A stretch of DNA of 64,000 bases from Cardinalis cardinalis (taxonomy: Eukaryota > Chordata > Aves > Passeriformes > Cardinalidae). The position numbers and the translations under genes were made by a program. The first letter of the stretch is position 1. Each line of letters starts with the position of its first letter. Below, piece by piece: positions 50,075 to 63,597 of the stretch. The DNA lies in NCBI GenBank assembly GCA_014549065.1, contig JACDOX010000163.1:1096353-1160352 (forward strand), given 5' to 3'. The notes beneath the pieces are model-generated. The model searched no databases and was not told where the DNA came from. It was given only the letters and a program-made list of their open reading frames with translations.

Positions 50075-50300
50075 AACTCTGCGCTTCTGCCTGTCAGAAT
50101 CTGTGAGAGGCAGCGTGGAGGGCAGAGCATCACCGCCCGGGCGGGAGCTGCGGCCGGGCTCCACCTGCCGCTGGCCGGGGCTCCCTGCGCGGCGCCGCGC
50201 CCGCTCTCCTGCGCTGACTGAAAACCGCGGCAGAAGGGAAGCTGCGGCCTTCCTGCCCTCAGCTGGCTTTAGGGCCCTCCCTCGCGCGGGTGATGTGGAT
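50075..50300. promoter_or_regulatory. Small dense CpG island, candidate promoter
   Basis: In a CpG-poor window this roughly 225-bp block has about two dozen CpGs, with strings such as ACCGCCCGGGCGGGAGC, GCGCGGCGCCGCGCCCGC and CCCTCGCGCGGG. It begins within about 30 bp of the end of the nested LTR pair. No TATA box is evident, as is usual for CpG-island promoters. Open frames exist on both strands (85 codons on minus at 50,063-50,320) but look like by-products of GC-rich sequence. It may be the promoter or first exon of a gene or lncRNA whose other exons are not recognised. The direction is unknown. Confidence 0.5.
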
Positions 50301-53300
50301 GTGGAGTGGTTTCTGCACATCAGTTGTCACCTGTATCTGTTAGGAAGATTTGTACCAAGTCAATGGCCTGCTCCTGAAAACTGAGCTGTGGTTGTTAGCA
50401 GTCACTCATCAGAGTTAAATTTTTGGGGTTTCTGCTACTGGGTGTGGAAAGATAAAGCTGAGTTCAGTATATTTGGAAGCATCAGTCAGTGGTTTTAATT
50501 AGTGTTGTTAAATAATATTGGTCTTAATACTGCTGTAGTTCACTGCAAGTATTCTTCAGAAGTGCTCATAAAACACTTGGTGCTGAGCAAGGGACACTCT
50601 AAAGAGGAAAACAGGTAAAATGAATCATTCTTTTGCTGGCATGATTTTGCCAAGAAGGAAAAATGTCCTTAAATGTTAACTATTACTCCTTCTTAGGGAA
50701 CTCAATGAAGCTTGCATTACAGTTCAGGCTTTGCATTTTTTGCATTACAGTTCATGTGTGCCCACTCACATGAGATGGGCTTTCCATTTGGATTTCTTAT
50801 CAGCTCTTTCTGCTCTCTCTACATGGAGTATCAGGACTCTGGATTATGAGAGTCTGGAAGCTGTGTAAACTAGATTGATGCACTGAGCAATAAATGCTAT
50901 TTCACACCACAAAGTGGCAGCATAAGCAATTTTATTCTCTCCCTCCCTTATTCAGTTTTTTTTTTTTTTAATTATGCTACATTGTGTTTTTAATCATAAG
51001 CAGAATACTTAATGGTAGCAGACTGGGCTGTATAGACCACATCAGGTGCTGGCTGGACTGCTCACATATAGCTCAGGACTGAAATATTTTCAAAGCACTT
51101 ACACTTGTTATTCCAGTTCTGGGACTTGTTTGGGCAGAAATTTCAGCTTCAGTGCAGTTCTGGGTTCCTTTTGTGAGGGCGACAAGTGAACAGGATAAAA
51201 TGCTCACATTTAGTTTTCTTTGAGATGGAATTGGGTTTTGAATCCAGCTTTTAAGAAAGGAAAATCTGGTGCATTAAACTCTGAAGTACCAAACATCCTC
51301 AAATATTGTTTTTGAAGAGGAACATCCCCTCTCTTCCCCCCACTCCCAAAACAGAGTACATGTGAAGTGGGAAAGGCGGAATATTCCTATCAATGACTTA
51401 TGTTCCATAAGAAAAGTGAATACNCTTTGCCTCATGCATTTTGTACCAACCAAATACCACATTCCAAAGCTGAGAATTGGATATGACAGGTAGAATGGCA
51501 AACCATAAACATTCTTGTTTTCTTACTGCTGTCTGCTCCCAGTCCCTTTTTTATTTTTACTTTCTGAAGCATGAGCCACTTGTCCCTGGTTAAAGGACTT
51601 TTCCTCTGTGCTGTCACAGTGCATTCCAGTCTCTGCAGTGACCAAGTGCTTCAGTGAAAGCTGTCCCTGGAGCTGAGGAGAGCCTGGGGTGAATGAGTCC
51701 TTCTGGTTGTGAAGTGCATCACTCCCACCCCTAAGCTTTANTCTTTATTTTGGAATTTATTTGAGAATTTTCTTTTCTCTCTTTTATCTCTTGGTGCTTC
51801 AGCATATCCTCTTTAGACCTTCCCATTATCTCCTGAAGTTGCAGAGTTCAGACAGATAATCTTATCCCTTGTCCACGTCTCCAAGAGGAAAGGGGGCTCT
51901 GGGGCAGCCTGAACACTGTGGCACCCTCTTGGGAATGGTGGAGCAGCTGATCAAACACTACCACAGAAGGAATTTGGTTTTCTTTCCTGCTGCACTCATC
52001 TTACATTTCCATTTCTCAGCTGAACCTCTACCATTTATTTTATACTCTCCAGTCTAAACAAATATTTCAATTCAAGTGGTTTTAAAATTTGGTTTTGTTC
52101 CCTGAATAAATGAATATGGACAATTAATTATTATCATTTTAAAATAAACCACAGTTGAGGCTAGGATTGCTTTTTGTCCTTGACCAGCAAAGCTGCGTTT
52201 CTATTAATTTTGAGCCCTTGCCAGTGTAATTCTGTCACCTAAGAAAACCTGACTTTCAGAAACCTGGCTTTGCATAAAGAAGTTATGCAAAGAGCAGCTT
52301 TGCAAAAACCCAAATTGGGAGTTTATTAACCACAGGAATTATGAGTTATTGTTGCATTTTCAGGTAATCTCAAACTTGTGAGGTTTCCAAGGAACTGGGC
52401 AAGTGTCTTTGGGTACATACCTTTAGCTCAGCTCAAAAGTAAAATCCCAGCTGCAGTTGTGGAGGATGAGAGCTGAAGGATGGTTCCAGAGACCGGGCAG
52501 CTGCACTTTGCTTTTGTTCAGTTCCCAGTTAGGAACACAGAGCTGGCCAAGAGCAAAGAGTAACAAAGAGAGCAGTCCATAAAGGTGGAGAGGACAGTGT
52601 CCTTCTCACAGCCTTGAGAATTTGCAAAAGCCCCATTTGGAGACAAACTTTCCATGGAAGCTGCTGCTGTGAACAGAGCAGATGACTCCTCTGTTTCTTG
52701 AGGATGTGGATCTGTACTAAGCAGGGGTAAATCAAACTGCAGGGGTGCTGGCCTTACTTGTTCAGTTGGATTAATGTAGATCTGGTCTGTGGGTACGGTT
52801 CCCCAGGGCCAAAAATAGTTCCTGGCAGGCCTCATTCCAGAGGGATGGGAGCAGGAGGATGCCATGAGCCTCCTGCAGGGGTGCCAGCTCACTGACAGCC
52901 CCNTGGGGCAGAGCAGGGCTCAGTTCAGGGCATGTCACCTCTTGTACCATGCCAAGTGATGAGTCTGTGTCTAAGCAGCTTCCTCTGATTCATCACTGCT
53001 TTTTGTTGTAGGCTATAGATAGTCCTTCATATAGAAGCTCGATTTGAAGATAAATGTTGTTTGCCTTTCTCTCTGGTTGCCTTTTAGCTTCTGCTGTTCA
53101 TCTCCTAGCAGTTGTCTCCAGCTGCTCGTTTCTCTCCTCTCCCACCCTTATCACTTTCCTCCTTCCTGAAGGGTTCACCTGGGGGGAACTCCCCCAGTTT
53201 CCCAGTGCTGATGACACAGTGCTACTCACTGCCAAACACACCACATGCAACCTACTTGAAAATTCCCATGGAGCAACCCCTCTGCATGTAAACATGAGGT

Positions 53301-55667
53301 ACAAACGTGGGATTTTCTCTTTTAGCATTAAATCTTCCATTAATCATAGGTCTTCCTATGAAGAATCCCTGGTTCAGAGGCTCTGTTGTTTGACTGGAAA
53401 GTGCATGATGAAACTCCTGAAGGGCAGTTCCTGTGATTCAGGGCTCTGTGCATGAGCGACTGAGAGGCAGAGGCTTTGGGGAGAGCATTTGTGGGCTCCA
53501 TGCATTTGTGTGGTGTTTGTAAGAAATGGGTGGCTGTGCATATGGAATGTGGATAAAGCTGCTTAAAGGCCATGGGCAGGACACAGCTTTAGATGTTCAG
53601 GTTTCAGAGAAGCCGTGGAAATCTGGAGTAGCAAAAAATATGGTTTAGTGTGCCTTTATTTAAAGCAGTGGCAGTAAGAGTGCAGAGGCACTTTTAAAAG
53701 TAATGTTGTTTGCCAGAAAGATGCACTCCAAGCCTTCCACATTTGTGCTCAGGATTGAATTATATATCTGAGGTTTCTTAAAACTATTTCTGTCTGACAA
53801 CAACCATTGTGTCTGAAGATCCTTTAAAAAATTCTGTCTTATGCAGTAAGGGTAAGTCACTATTCTAGTAGAAGAGAAACCAAGATGTAATAAAGGCACT
53901 TAAACTCATTTTTCAATGATGCTATCAAAATTAGAAGCTGCATTTTGCATTGCAGACTTCAACCTGAAAAGTCTAAAATACAAGGACTTCACACAAAAAA
54001 AAACACTAAGGAGAGCTAACAAAGACTCATTAAGAATATTTTGAAAAGGAGAAGTTATTTCCATTTTTTTTTTTTTTTTGGACAGAGATTCAAATGTTAG
54101 CATCCACATTGGGATAAAATGCTTTTGAAGAGATTGAGGAGTAACTGTAGTGCCAAAAAATTTAATATTTCTGTAGAAAATCCTTAAGTAAATATATGAT
54201 TAATATTGATTTAAGTGTATATTGATATAAGTAAATTTCTATAAGTGAATATGTCTAAAAGTACGCTGTGGCATGATTAATAAAGTTCATGTTGTGTTTG
54301 GTTAGCATTGTGGATTCATTGTGGTAATTTGCCTTGGATTACTATACAAGGGCTATAAATAAGATGTGCTTCCCTCAATGAGCTGTCCTGGTTAATTATT
54401 AGTAGGGCAGTAATTGATTTGGCAATGTTTCCTGTTATTGCTGACTACTATCCAGTTTTCCTTGTGCTTGCATTGTTGAGGCTTAAAATTTGTATGACAC
54501 AACTAGATGCCAAGTCAGCACATGCTTTCAGTCTGCCTTTGTAAAGTCGTGCCAGGCTTCCCTTGCTTTTATAGGAAAGAAAAGAAATAATAGTTACATG
54601 GTTACTCACTGGGCTGGGAAGGTTCTCGCACTCCTGTTTCTCAAGGGCTTTTTTCCCAAGGAGACACAACTTAAAGCACAGTCCTGTCTTGCAATACTGA
54701 ATTTGGTGGAGTTTTTAAGGCTGCTTGAGAAAGGTAATTTTGTTCAGCTCTCAGTCTGTGAGGGTCCAATTGTCTCCTCTTNCTGTGCCATGCCCTCCCC
54801 AGCAGCAGGAAACATTTCAGCACTTCCCAATGGATCCACTAAGTTTTCTGCAAGATTTTAATCTTCTCAATACTCTGGAAGCAGAGATGTTCTTGAAGAC
54901 TTTCTAGCCTTGCCCCAGCCAGAGAAGTTAACCAGGTCCTCCAGAGTGAGCCTTAATGCCTGGGCTTCTCTTGCACAACGGCATTGTTAGCCNTGAAGAG
55001 GGAAAAGAAAGGTATTGGTCTCTGATCACTTTGGAGACACAAATCCCCATGTACACATCAGTCATCAGCCTTTTCCAAGCCTGAAAACTGCCCCTGGCCT
55101 CTGACTTCTCCTGGTTTGGGAATAGAAGGAATGTACTTGGATCTGGTGCTCCACAGGAAATGTGTTTCACCTCTCCAACTCTTGGCTTGGTGCACAGCTA
55201 AGATTTTTTTTTCTCAAATGAAGAGAATGACCTCATACATTTCAGATATGTGAAACTTCTGATACCAGAATTTTGAGAAGAAATGTTGCGGGATACATGT
55301 CATATCTTCTTATCTTCTGTGAACTTTACAGCCAAGGACTTGTTCAAAAATCCAACATCTGTGGAAATGAACTCTTTCAAGTTTCAGTTTTATCTTATTT
55401 CCTCATGCTTGTTTTGCACCATATTAGAGAAAGCTGACAGCACAAATTCTGCAGTTATATCCTAGATAAGGTGAGAGTCCAATGTACACTGATCTCAGCA
55501 TCAACCCTGCATTAGGGACCAGCGGGGTTCAAGTGGCTGCTGATCTTGCCATCAATCTGGTTAATCTTTATATTAATTTCTATATTAATATAATTCTATT
55601 TTTGAGTTTAACTTTTGTCTCACACACTATAACCTGGAGAATATGTCCTAGCTATATACCTTACCCT
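50301..55667. other. Unique-looking non-genic sequence
   Basis: No gene recognised. Minor structures: a 15-bp direct repeat TTGCATTACAGTTCA at 50,712-50,726 and 50,740-50,754; poly-T runs at about 50,958-50,970 and 54,065-54,080; and a fuzzy AT-rich repeat region at about 54,180-54,260. Minus-strand frame 52,518-52,892 (124 codons) and plus-strand frame 53,054-53,455 (133 codons) have no family resemblance. Confidence 0.5.
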
Positions 55668-55731
55668 CTCCCTCTCACCTTTTTTCATTTTTCTCATTCT
55701 CTTTTTCTTTTTCTCTCTCTTGACAATGCAG
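55668..55731 (+). other. Very strong splice-acceptor-like tract
   Basis: About 55 nearly uninterrupted pyrimidines end in TTGACAATGCAG (AG at 55,730-55,731). This is as strong a 3' splice site by eye as any in the window. It is followed 25-30 bases later by AATAAA (in TTTAATAAAATT). No coding exon follows, so it may be a noncoding exon, an unused site, or simply a pyrimidine microsatellite. Confidence 0.3.
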
Positions 55732-58700
55732 GGGTTTTTTTCCGGGTGAAACATTTAATAAAATTTTTGGCCTGTAGAGAGTGAAAGCAATACTGTTTTT
55801 TCTGTTTTCTATAATGGGACACCCAAAAAGGCTGAACAGTGAAGCTCTTTTGTCTTTATTTCACCTAATGAAAAAAACCAAACAGGAAGATCTTCAGGTT
55901 TGCCCCCAAACCATTACCATTCATCGAAATACCAGCACAAGCACATCTAAAATATTCCCCTTCTATGAGCAGCTTTTGCACTTGAATGTTAAAATCTTAT
56001 CCCTTCATATTCCAATATTGCAGCCTTACTGCAGCTGCTATGAGGGCAGCTACCATTCCTTCATGGTCAGGGTTTTTCCAGCTTCTTGACACTNAAAGTA
56101 ATATAGGAGAAATATGTACAATGAAAGAAAGAGATAAGGATATTCAGGAGATCCTCAGAGCACATCCAGTCATGGTTATGTCTTTAAAAAAGTAATTTAA
56201 TTTCTGTTATCCTCTTATTTCAAAGGGCAGTGAATACCAATGGACTTGCACTCACCCTGTGTTCGTGTTACAGATAGAAGCATTATGGCATTGCATGTAG
56301 CAAGCCAAGGTAATGCTGGAAATCTGGCCAAGTCCAGCTGAATTTGTGTTTTTAAATTGCCTTGGGTCCCAGAGGAGAGGTTAAATCAGAACATTGTTTA
56401 TCTCAGCTTGGTACAGAGAGTGGAGCAGTGAAGCAGGCAGAGCATTCTGCTTTGGAAATAAGCCATATATTCCAGTGACTNATGAAAACCAAAGAGGGCA
56501 GGGGTAAAAGTAGCAATTAGGACATGGGAAAATGTGCGGTTTGTTTCAGAGTGTGAGGCTTCACTTGTACCTAGTTCAGTGCTGCAAGCCTGGTGCAAAT
56601 TTCACTGTATAGTAACAAACCTGAACATTTGCCTTACCTGAATTTGTGATCATATTCCTAGCACCATACACATTTCAATTGAACACCTCCTTAAAATTCT
56701 GCAAGGATCCTTGGTAAAAACAGGCCTCGAGCAATTTCCTCACAGTTCTTTTTTGGTTTTGTAGAAGTAAAAGCAGNGTCATCTCCCAACCCAGGAGGTC
56801 TTTCAGCAGTGCCCAGCACTGCAGACTCACATTTCTTGTAAGGTGTACTCACTTCAGAAACTGAGAAGCTCCTGATGAGTAACGAGCAGGATTTTCTCAA
56901 AGCTTCTGGGCAGGACTGTTGGAGCCACAATCTGCCTGCCTCATCAAAGAGCCTTTCTAGTGAGCAGCATGCTCCTGGTGATAGCTCAGCTGGTGGCTGA
57001 GCAGTGCTTCTCTGGGGCACTCATTTGCATCCCGTTTGCCATGCTGTCTGTCTCTCTGAGGTGTCTAATGAGCACTTGGCACACTGGGCCCAGCAGCCAC
57101 TGAAGAACTGGGACAATAATCTTCTTTATCAAGGAGGTAGGTAGAAATAGAATTAATAAACTCCTCCTCAGCAGTAATTAGTGGTATCAGCTCTCAGCTG
57201 CCCAGGCCTGATCCATTATTTGGTGCTGTCAGCAAGGGGCAGGAGGAAGGTGCACTGCATGGGAAGGGTGGCTCCTGTCCCTTTGTCTGATGCAGTGACA
57301 CCAGACTGAATTGCTGCACTAGGTAAATAAGTCATTTAACAGATACAGATCTTCATGGGAATGTAACATTCCTGGGAGCCAGCTCCATGTATTTATAGCC
57401 TTAAAACTGAAGGAATTCTTGCAATTACAAAATAGGTGAGGCAGGTTTCCAGTGCAGACTGTTGAATTGATATTTATAGCAAGGTAGGCATTTCTGAAGT
57501 GTAACCAACAGAACTGACCTCCTCTTGTGCTGTGCTTGGTTGCCAGCTGGGGTGAAACCACGACAGATGTGAATGTGGGAATTGTTCTTTCTAGGAGGTT
57601 TAGATCATCAATAATAAATGCTTTGATATCTTACAAGAAAATCTTTATGGGACTGCAGTAACAGTCATGTTCTTAGTGTTACTGCTCCTCTAGTGAATAT
57701 CACAATCATTTTGTGATGAAAATAATTTTGTGATAAAAAATTAATTTTGCAAAAAAATTAACAAGAGCACATTTGGAGAAGGCTGCCATTGTACCTGGAT
57801 CTAAATAAACACTGGGATCTGGAATAAACAAACACCTGTCAGGCTCACAGAGACCAACTCCATAGTTTGCATTTTGCCAATTCCTTGCATTGGTGACTAC
57901 AGCTCACTAGGGACAAAGTTCAGCTCCTGCTGAAAACAGTGGGTTTAAAAAGGGAGGTCCTGACAAGATCTAGAGTAATATATGTGTACTTATAGAGAGT
58001 TCTATGTATATTTCTAATTTAAAAACATAAATTGTGCATCTCAGCAAAGCAGGACTTGTTCTTCAAGAATGCTGGGCATTGGAAACAATCTACAATTGCT
58101 TTGAATTTGTCTGGTTTTTGGGCTAATCTGAGCTTTCTTGGCTTTAANTCACTGGTTTTTCTGGTTTATATTCCAATACCACTGAGGTTTCACAGTTTAN
58201 ACCTGATTGAGGGCCTGTCTTAAGGAAACCTGCAGGTAGATGTGTGTCATGGCTGGCTCAGGTAACCCAATTCCTCTGTACCTGATTAAACCTGAAAGGA
58301 CTGAATAAATGTTGCATTCTCAAACTCTGGCAAGTACTTCACTCCTTGACTGTTGAATTCAGACAGGCAATAAATGGGAAAAGCAGACAGTGAAAAATTA
58401 GTCTGTGGCATGAGCAGAGGAGTTACATACCTCAGAGATATTTCTTTATATTATTTAAAATGAAGAAAACCTTGATATTAGTCTGTAGATACTGTGTCAT
58501 CCTTTCACCACAGAGACTGCAGTGCTTCTCAGAGAATGAAGTACTTTGGAAGGAGAGATCTGCTTACTGAGAACCTTGGAATGAGCATCTCTGAAAGCCA
58601 ACAGCTCTATTTCTGAAGGCTTAAATCTGTCACAGGGGAATATTTGTAATAATTTTGGTATGGAATCCAAGAGAAGCCTTATGCATTTTTCCACATCACA

Positions 58701-61700
58701 CAAATACAAGGGAGCTTTTGTCAAGCTGTGAAAGTAGCCAATATAGAAACAAACTTTGGGCTGGGCAGAGCTTTTTTTTTGTGCTCTCAAAGTACTTGGC
58801 CTTGAAGTTTCCCTGATAGAAAAAGTTTATCTAACTGTAGATCCTGGTATAAATTGATACAACACGCTGCCCAGCTCTCTGCCACCTGGAATGTTACTGG
58901 GAGCCACAATAAACTGCAGGGCAGTAATTCTTTCAGCTAATGTTCAATAAAGAGGGGATTTGGCCTCATGGCAAATCAGACTCTTAATTTTAGTCTGAGA
59001 CTTCTTGACTGAGAAAGCTCTGTTGCTATTACAAGTCACATGGAATCCTTACACTATTTACAGCAATGATCTTTTTAATTCCTGAGCAGGAATACATAAT
59101 ATCAACAGGGTTGGTTGGGAATGGATCATAAGGGCAATAATGTTGCAAATACTACTCATGTGCTGTGTCTTGGGACAAAACCCCAGGAGAGCAGGATCCC
59201 TTTCTCCATTGCTCTGAAATGTGCATGGGTACTGGCTGGATGTGATGGCATTTGGTACCAAATCTGTCTTCCCTGAGGGCACCCAACACTGGGAGCAGAG
59301 GCACAGAGACATTGCTTAAAATCATAGGCTTAGCTGATGTGAACCCCATGTTCTGGCTTCTATAATTATTGAGTAGCTAATGCAGCACGCTAAGATGGGA
59401 AATGGCTCAGAGCCTGTCCTGCAGAAGACAAAAGCCAGGGGGATGTGGTCAGGATTGTTTCAGTGGTGCATTGCTAAGCCACTGAGATCCAAATGTCCTT
59501 TGGTTGTTGGCAAAGTGAAGAGCATTCTCCAGAGCCAAACTGCTTGAAGGACAGGCTGCTGCAGTGCATGAAATAACCTGGGATTACTTGGCCAGAACTG
59601 GAGAAATGCTGCTAACACTACTAGCAGCCTGTGGAAATGTGCAATTTACAACCAAAGGGATTGCACACACATCCTGTGACAACTCCAAATGGCATTTCAA
59701 TCCACCTCCCAAAACTAATTGGGTGAAATGGGGAAAGCAGGTGAAATAAAGAGGATGATGAAAGAGGATAAAATGAAATCAATTAAAAAATAAGTGCAGA
59801 TTTTTTAGTGAAATGTGCCATGATAAAAAATCCATGTGGAAATTTTCATGCNCAGGAAGTCCTGTAGATGTACAAGCTAGTGCAGGATTTTCAGGCAATG
59901 TGACATCCAGTCTGTATGACCTGCCCTTGCCTTATCATGTTATAGTCATGGGCCTTGTTTAGTATGGTCAGACACCATAGAGCTGGAAATCTTTAAAAGG
60001 AAAGGTATAGTTCTTCGATTTTCTTTCATAAACTTATAAAATCCTAGCACCTTATTTCTGGGGAGGGCAAAGAAAGAGCTGTGTCCTTGGTCGTAATCAA
60101 TGTTAGCAGAAGGAATGCACTTCTGTGTGCTTCTGGTTCCTCTAGTCCAACTGTGATGTCTCCTGGTAGGTGAGCAAGCGTGGAGTCACTCTGGAAAAGG
60201 AACAGAACTGGGTCAGCAATGACAGAGAAAATACCTCTTTATGCAGGGCAGCTGTAATTAGTGTTGAAAACTTCATGTTCAGTCACACCAGTGCAGGGCA
60301 AAGTAATGGTTACAGAAAGAAACTTGACTAAAATACCATGTTTGTCATTCAAGATAGGTTTTTTCCTNCTTTGTAATGTGATATGTTTGTTTATATTGCC
60401 AAGTCAACAGAGGTCAGGGTATGATGGAAAACAGGAACATCTCATCTGCTTGCTTGGGTTTGTCATGTGGCATCCTGGTTTGTAGATGAGAAGTATAAGA
60501 GAGGCAGCAGTGCAGTGTTTCTAATCTTACCCAAAGCTTTTTGCATGTGTCTGTCCCATCAGGACTGTTACCCTGCAGAGGCATGAGGAGGTTTAGCCAT
60601 GTTTCAACAGTGAGGTCAGGGTAACTGAGGCTGAGGGTGCAGCCAGCCCTTTGTGCTTNCTCGGTGCTGTACTGTCCATGAGCCCCAGTGTCCCAACGTC
60701 AGTGCCATCCCTCCTGGCTCCCAGAGCTGCTCCTGACGCTGGGGAGCTCCTGGCAGTGACAGCCTGTGGGAACTGGGGGCACTGTTAGCACTTGTTTCAG
60801 TGGGGTTGCTCCCAGCACCAGGGATTTGGAGTCAGACCCAGGTCAGACAGCACATGACCCACCACAGTGCAGAGGGGGAGAGCTTCTGGTTTCAAGAGCT
60901 CATGTAGTTCACACAAGGTCACTCTGCAATGTCTTTATTTCCTCTTAACCCCTGTTACTTTACTTGACTTTCCATAGTTCACAGTAAAAAGTTTTTCATA
61001 TTCATTTTTATAGGCAAGTTTTCCAAAAGAGGCACCAAGATTCAAGACTCCATGATTAAAAATCTGTCCTTAAATTTCATGAAGAAAATTACTTTTTGAC
61101 ATCATCCTATTTGAACTTGTTTTCTCCTTTGTGAAGTTAGAAAAAAGCAGCTGCAGTGGACAGATGGATCTGTAGTGTGTTCCAGTTAGCTCAATATCCT
61201 GCCCAGGAAAAGGTATAAAATTATGGCAAAAATATTGTAAAGCTTCTCCTGAGCATTCTGTCTGCTCCACTCCAGTCAGAGAGGCCTTTTAAATNGGGTT
61301 GTTATTAGATGTAGGGCTGGCTGTCAGGAGCTGGGCTGGCAATAGCTTTGGGTTGCCTTTGGACTGGATGTTTGTTTTCAGAAGCAGAGCTGGGGGAAGG
61401 CAGTTGGGTTGGTGAGCTGCTGAAGAAAGGGGCAGGGCATGCTGAATCCCTAATTTCCTATCCTGGCTTTGTCAAAAGCAGATCCCTTGGTGTCCCTGAG
61501 CTCCTTTTCTCTGTACTGACCTAGGGTGGAATGAAGCATGGTTTGAAGATGCTTGATATGTTAAAGAATGTCTTGTTCAGTTCAGAAATAGNTCTGTAAC
61601 AGCAGGATTCAGAGTCCATCCCCTCTGCCTCCCCTCTACAGGATTATTCTTCTGGGTAATATAATCTTTAAGGAAAGGAAACTTGTCTTCATATTCCTCC

Positions 61701-62177
61701 AATGGGCATGAACAGCAGTTTCCAGTGAAAGAAAATCCTTAAAAATGTATGATGTTGTGGAACTTCACAGTACTATTGTTAATAGANTATTATTACTATT
61801 AATATGTCATTACTATTGTTATTATAGACTATTGATATTAACTAATAATATCAGTGTATTTCACTGATAGTTTTCCCCAGCTCTAATAAAGAGCTATTAA
61901 GAGTTCTACTTCACAGCATTTCAGACAAAAATCTTGTGAATACAACACAACTGTACACTGGAGTGTTCTGAGCAAAGCTGTTAAGGCACTCTGGTATTTT
62001 CAATTTTTAGCTTTTTGGGATGTTTACCTTCATCTCCTTTTTTCATTTAGCTTACTACCTTCAAGTCAGCTGGCCCCATAAAAACAGAGGACACTGAAAA
62101 TTCTGAGCGGCAGAAAGTTATGCCCATGGGGTAATGTTTGGAGTTCTCTTATGAAAATAACCAAAATCTGTGTAATT
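55732..62177. other. Unique-looking non-genic sequence
   Basis: No recognisable gene. A 17-bp imperfect tandem pair (ATTTTGTGAT...) lies at about 57,708-57,741. An AT-rich block of TATTATT-type steps lies at about 61,770-61,860. A GC-richer, CpG-poor part lies at about 60,640-60,880. Minus-strand frames at 56,691-57,020 and 58,497-58,790 are open but unrecognised. Confidence 0.5.
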
Positions 62178-62275
62178 ACAGAATCACAAAACAAGCTGAG
62201 TTTAAAGGGACCCTAAAGGGTCATTGGGTCCAACTCGTGGCCCTGCATAGCACCATGCCTCAGTCACAATTAATC
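62178..62275 (-). mobile_element. CR1 LINE 3'-end fragment (minus)
   Basis: The plus strand reads as the reverse complement of a CR1 tail: ACAGAATCACAAAACAAGC, then AAAGGGACCC, GGTCATTGGGTCCAACTC and GTGGCCCTGCATAGCACCAT. The copy is diverged and truncated. The right border is approximate and the element may extend somewhat further in a degraded state. Confidence 0.8.
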
Positions 62276-63597
62276 TCTGTACAGTAAATCTTATTGCTAA
62301 AAATGGGTCTGAGACTCTCCAGATTAATTTGAACTTAAACCCTCCTTTAATAAATTGCTGGGACTATACTTTTTAAACCTCTTAAAGTTCAAGTCTTTGA
62401 AAAATGCAAAAGCTTTTAAGTATTTCAGCATTCCACCNCCACCTAAGCTTGTTGTGTGACCTAGACTTTACTGGAAAAGCTAGTATGTTCCTGCTAAAGG
62501 ACATGGTGAGGCACTGGGCTGGTGTAAGTATATTTGTGAGCTTCTCCAGTGTTGCTTAGGAATAATTTTTTAGCCAAATAATTTTTTTTATGTTGCCATT
62601 AATACAAAATTGATGAGTGCTCCTCACTCAGCGAATGGAGTTGGCTCGTTCATTGAGAAAGGATATCTTAAAACTGTGATCAGCTTGGTCTGTGTAGGGA
62701 TTTGCTGCACAGAACCATTTCTTCTCCCTGATTGCAGGATGGGGTGCACACACCCCTCAGGTCTCTTTGGCTGGGATACACCAGACACCCACAAAAATAT
62801 GAAAAAAGCCTAAAAATCATTTCTTAGTACCACACATATTCACAAACATGCAGGGCATCAAAGCCATCTCCTTTCTCATGATCTTTTCTGTAACACATAC
62901 TTACAAATTGCAGTGTTTCCAATTGTACCTCCTGTGTGATTTCTGAAAAAAGCTGCAAAATTTAGGCAGCTGCAGACTCCATCCTGAGAAAGAATTGGTC
63001 ATACAAAGGTGCTCCTAGGGTTGTGCTGCTCTTCCACACTGTGGGTCTGCTGTCTGTCATTGCTGCTCTGGTCCTGCACACTCCCCACATCTGCCCTGCT
63101 GACATGATGGATTGTTTTGCTGTGAACATTGTGCTGCTCATTATTGCAAGCAATGTGTGTAAAACCATTATATATAAACCATTTATGTATTATATAAACC
63201 ATTACTGGGGTATATGTTTGATTTCCAGATTTGACGAGCTTTAGTTTTAGGCCATTCAGCAAACACTTCCTAGCAGGGGAAACAGTCTTTCCATATCATC
63301 TTATTTCCTTCCCACTTAATTTTCTCTTTTACTCACCTGCCCCTACCCTTGCTGCCTGCATGGGAGGAGCACTGTATTTCCTGCCCTGCCAGACAACCTG
63401 GGCTGGAAGGCAGGAGCCTTTTGGGTGGCNAGTTCAGAGGCAGTGGGAACACCAGTGGAACTGACACAGCTGTGGCACTGAAGACTGGGGAGCTCCCATT
63501 TCTTCTTGCTGGCAGTTTTAAGTCCTGGAGCTGTGAGATCTCTCAGGTTCCCCGTGCCAGTGGCTGATGGTGAGATTTGGCTGATGGAGATGATTGA
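62276..63597. other. Non-genic or decayed sequence upstream of the gag-like frame
   Basis: No recognisable LTR or host exon. A same-frame open stretch (63,349-63,567) precedes the gag-like frame but ends in a TGA at 63,565. Further in-frame TGAs follow at 63,571 and 63,595. Its translation is not recognisable as the N-terminal part of Gag. Confidence 0.4.

Noticed and set aside
49804..50133. 109-codon minus-strand frame
   Set aside because: It runs through the nested LTR, the rest of the outer LTR and the start of the CpG island, so it joins unrelated elements and is not a gene.
52518..52892. 124-codon minus-strand frame that looks partly protein-like
   Set aside because: No family recognised, no clear splice sites and no neighbouring exons; not supportable without a search.
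53054..53455. 133-codon plus-strand frame with a signal-peptide-like hydrophobic start
   Set aside because: The hydrophobic start comes from pyrimidine-rich DNA, and the remainder shows no family resemblance or cysteine pattern.
58497..58790. 97-codon minus-strand frame with ordinary-looking composition
   Set aside because: No domain, no splice signals and no context; kept out of the gene list.
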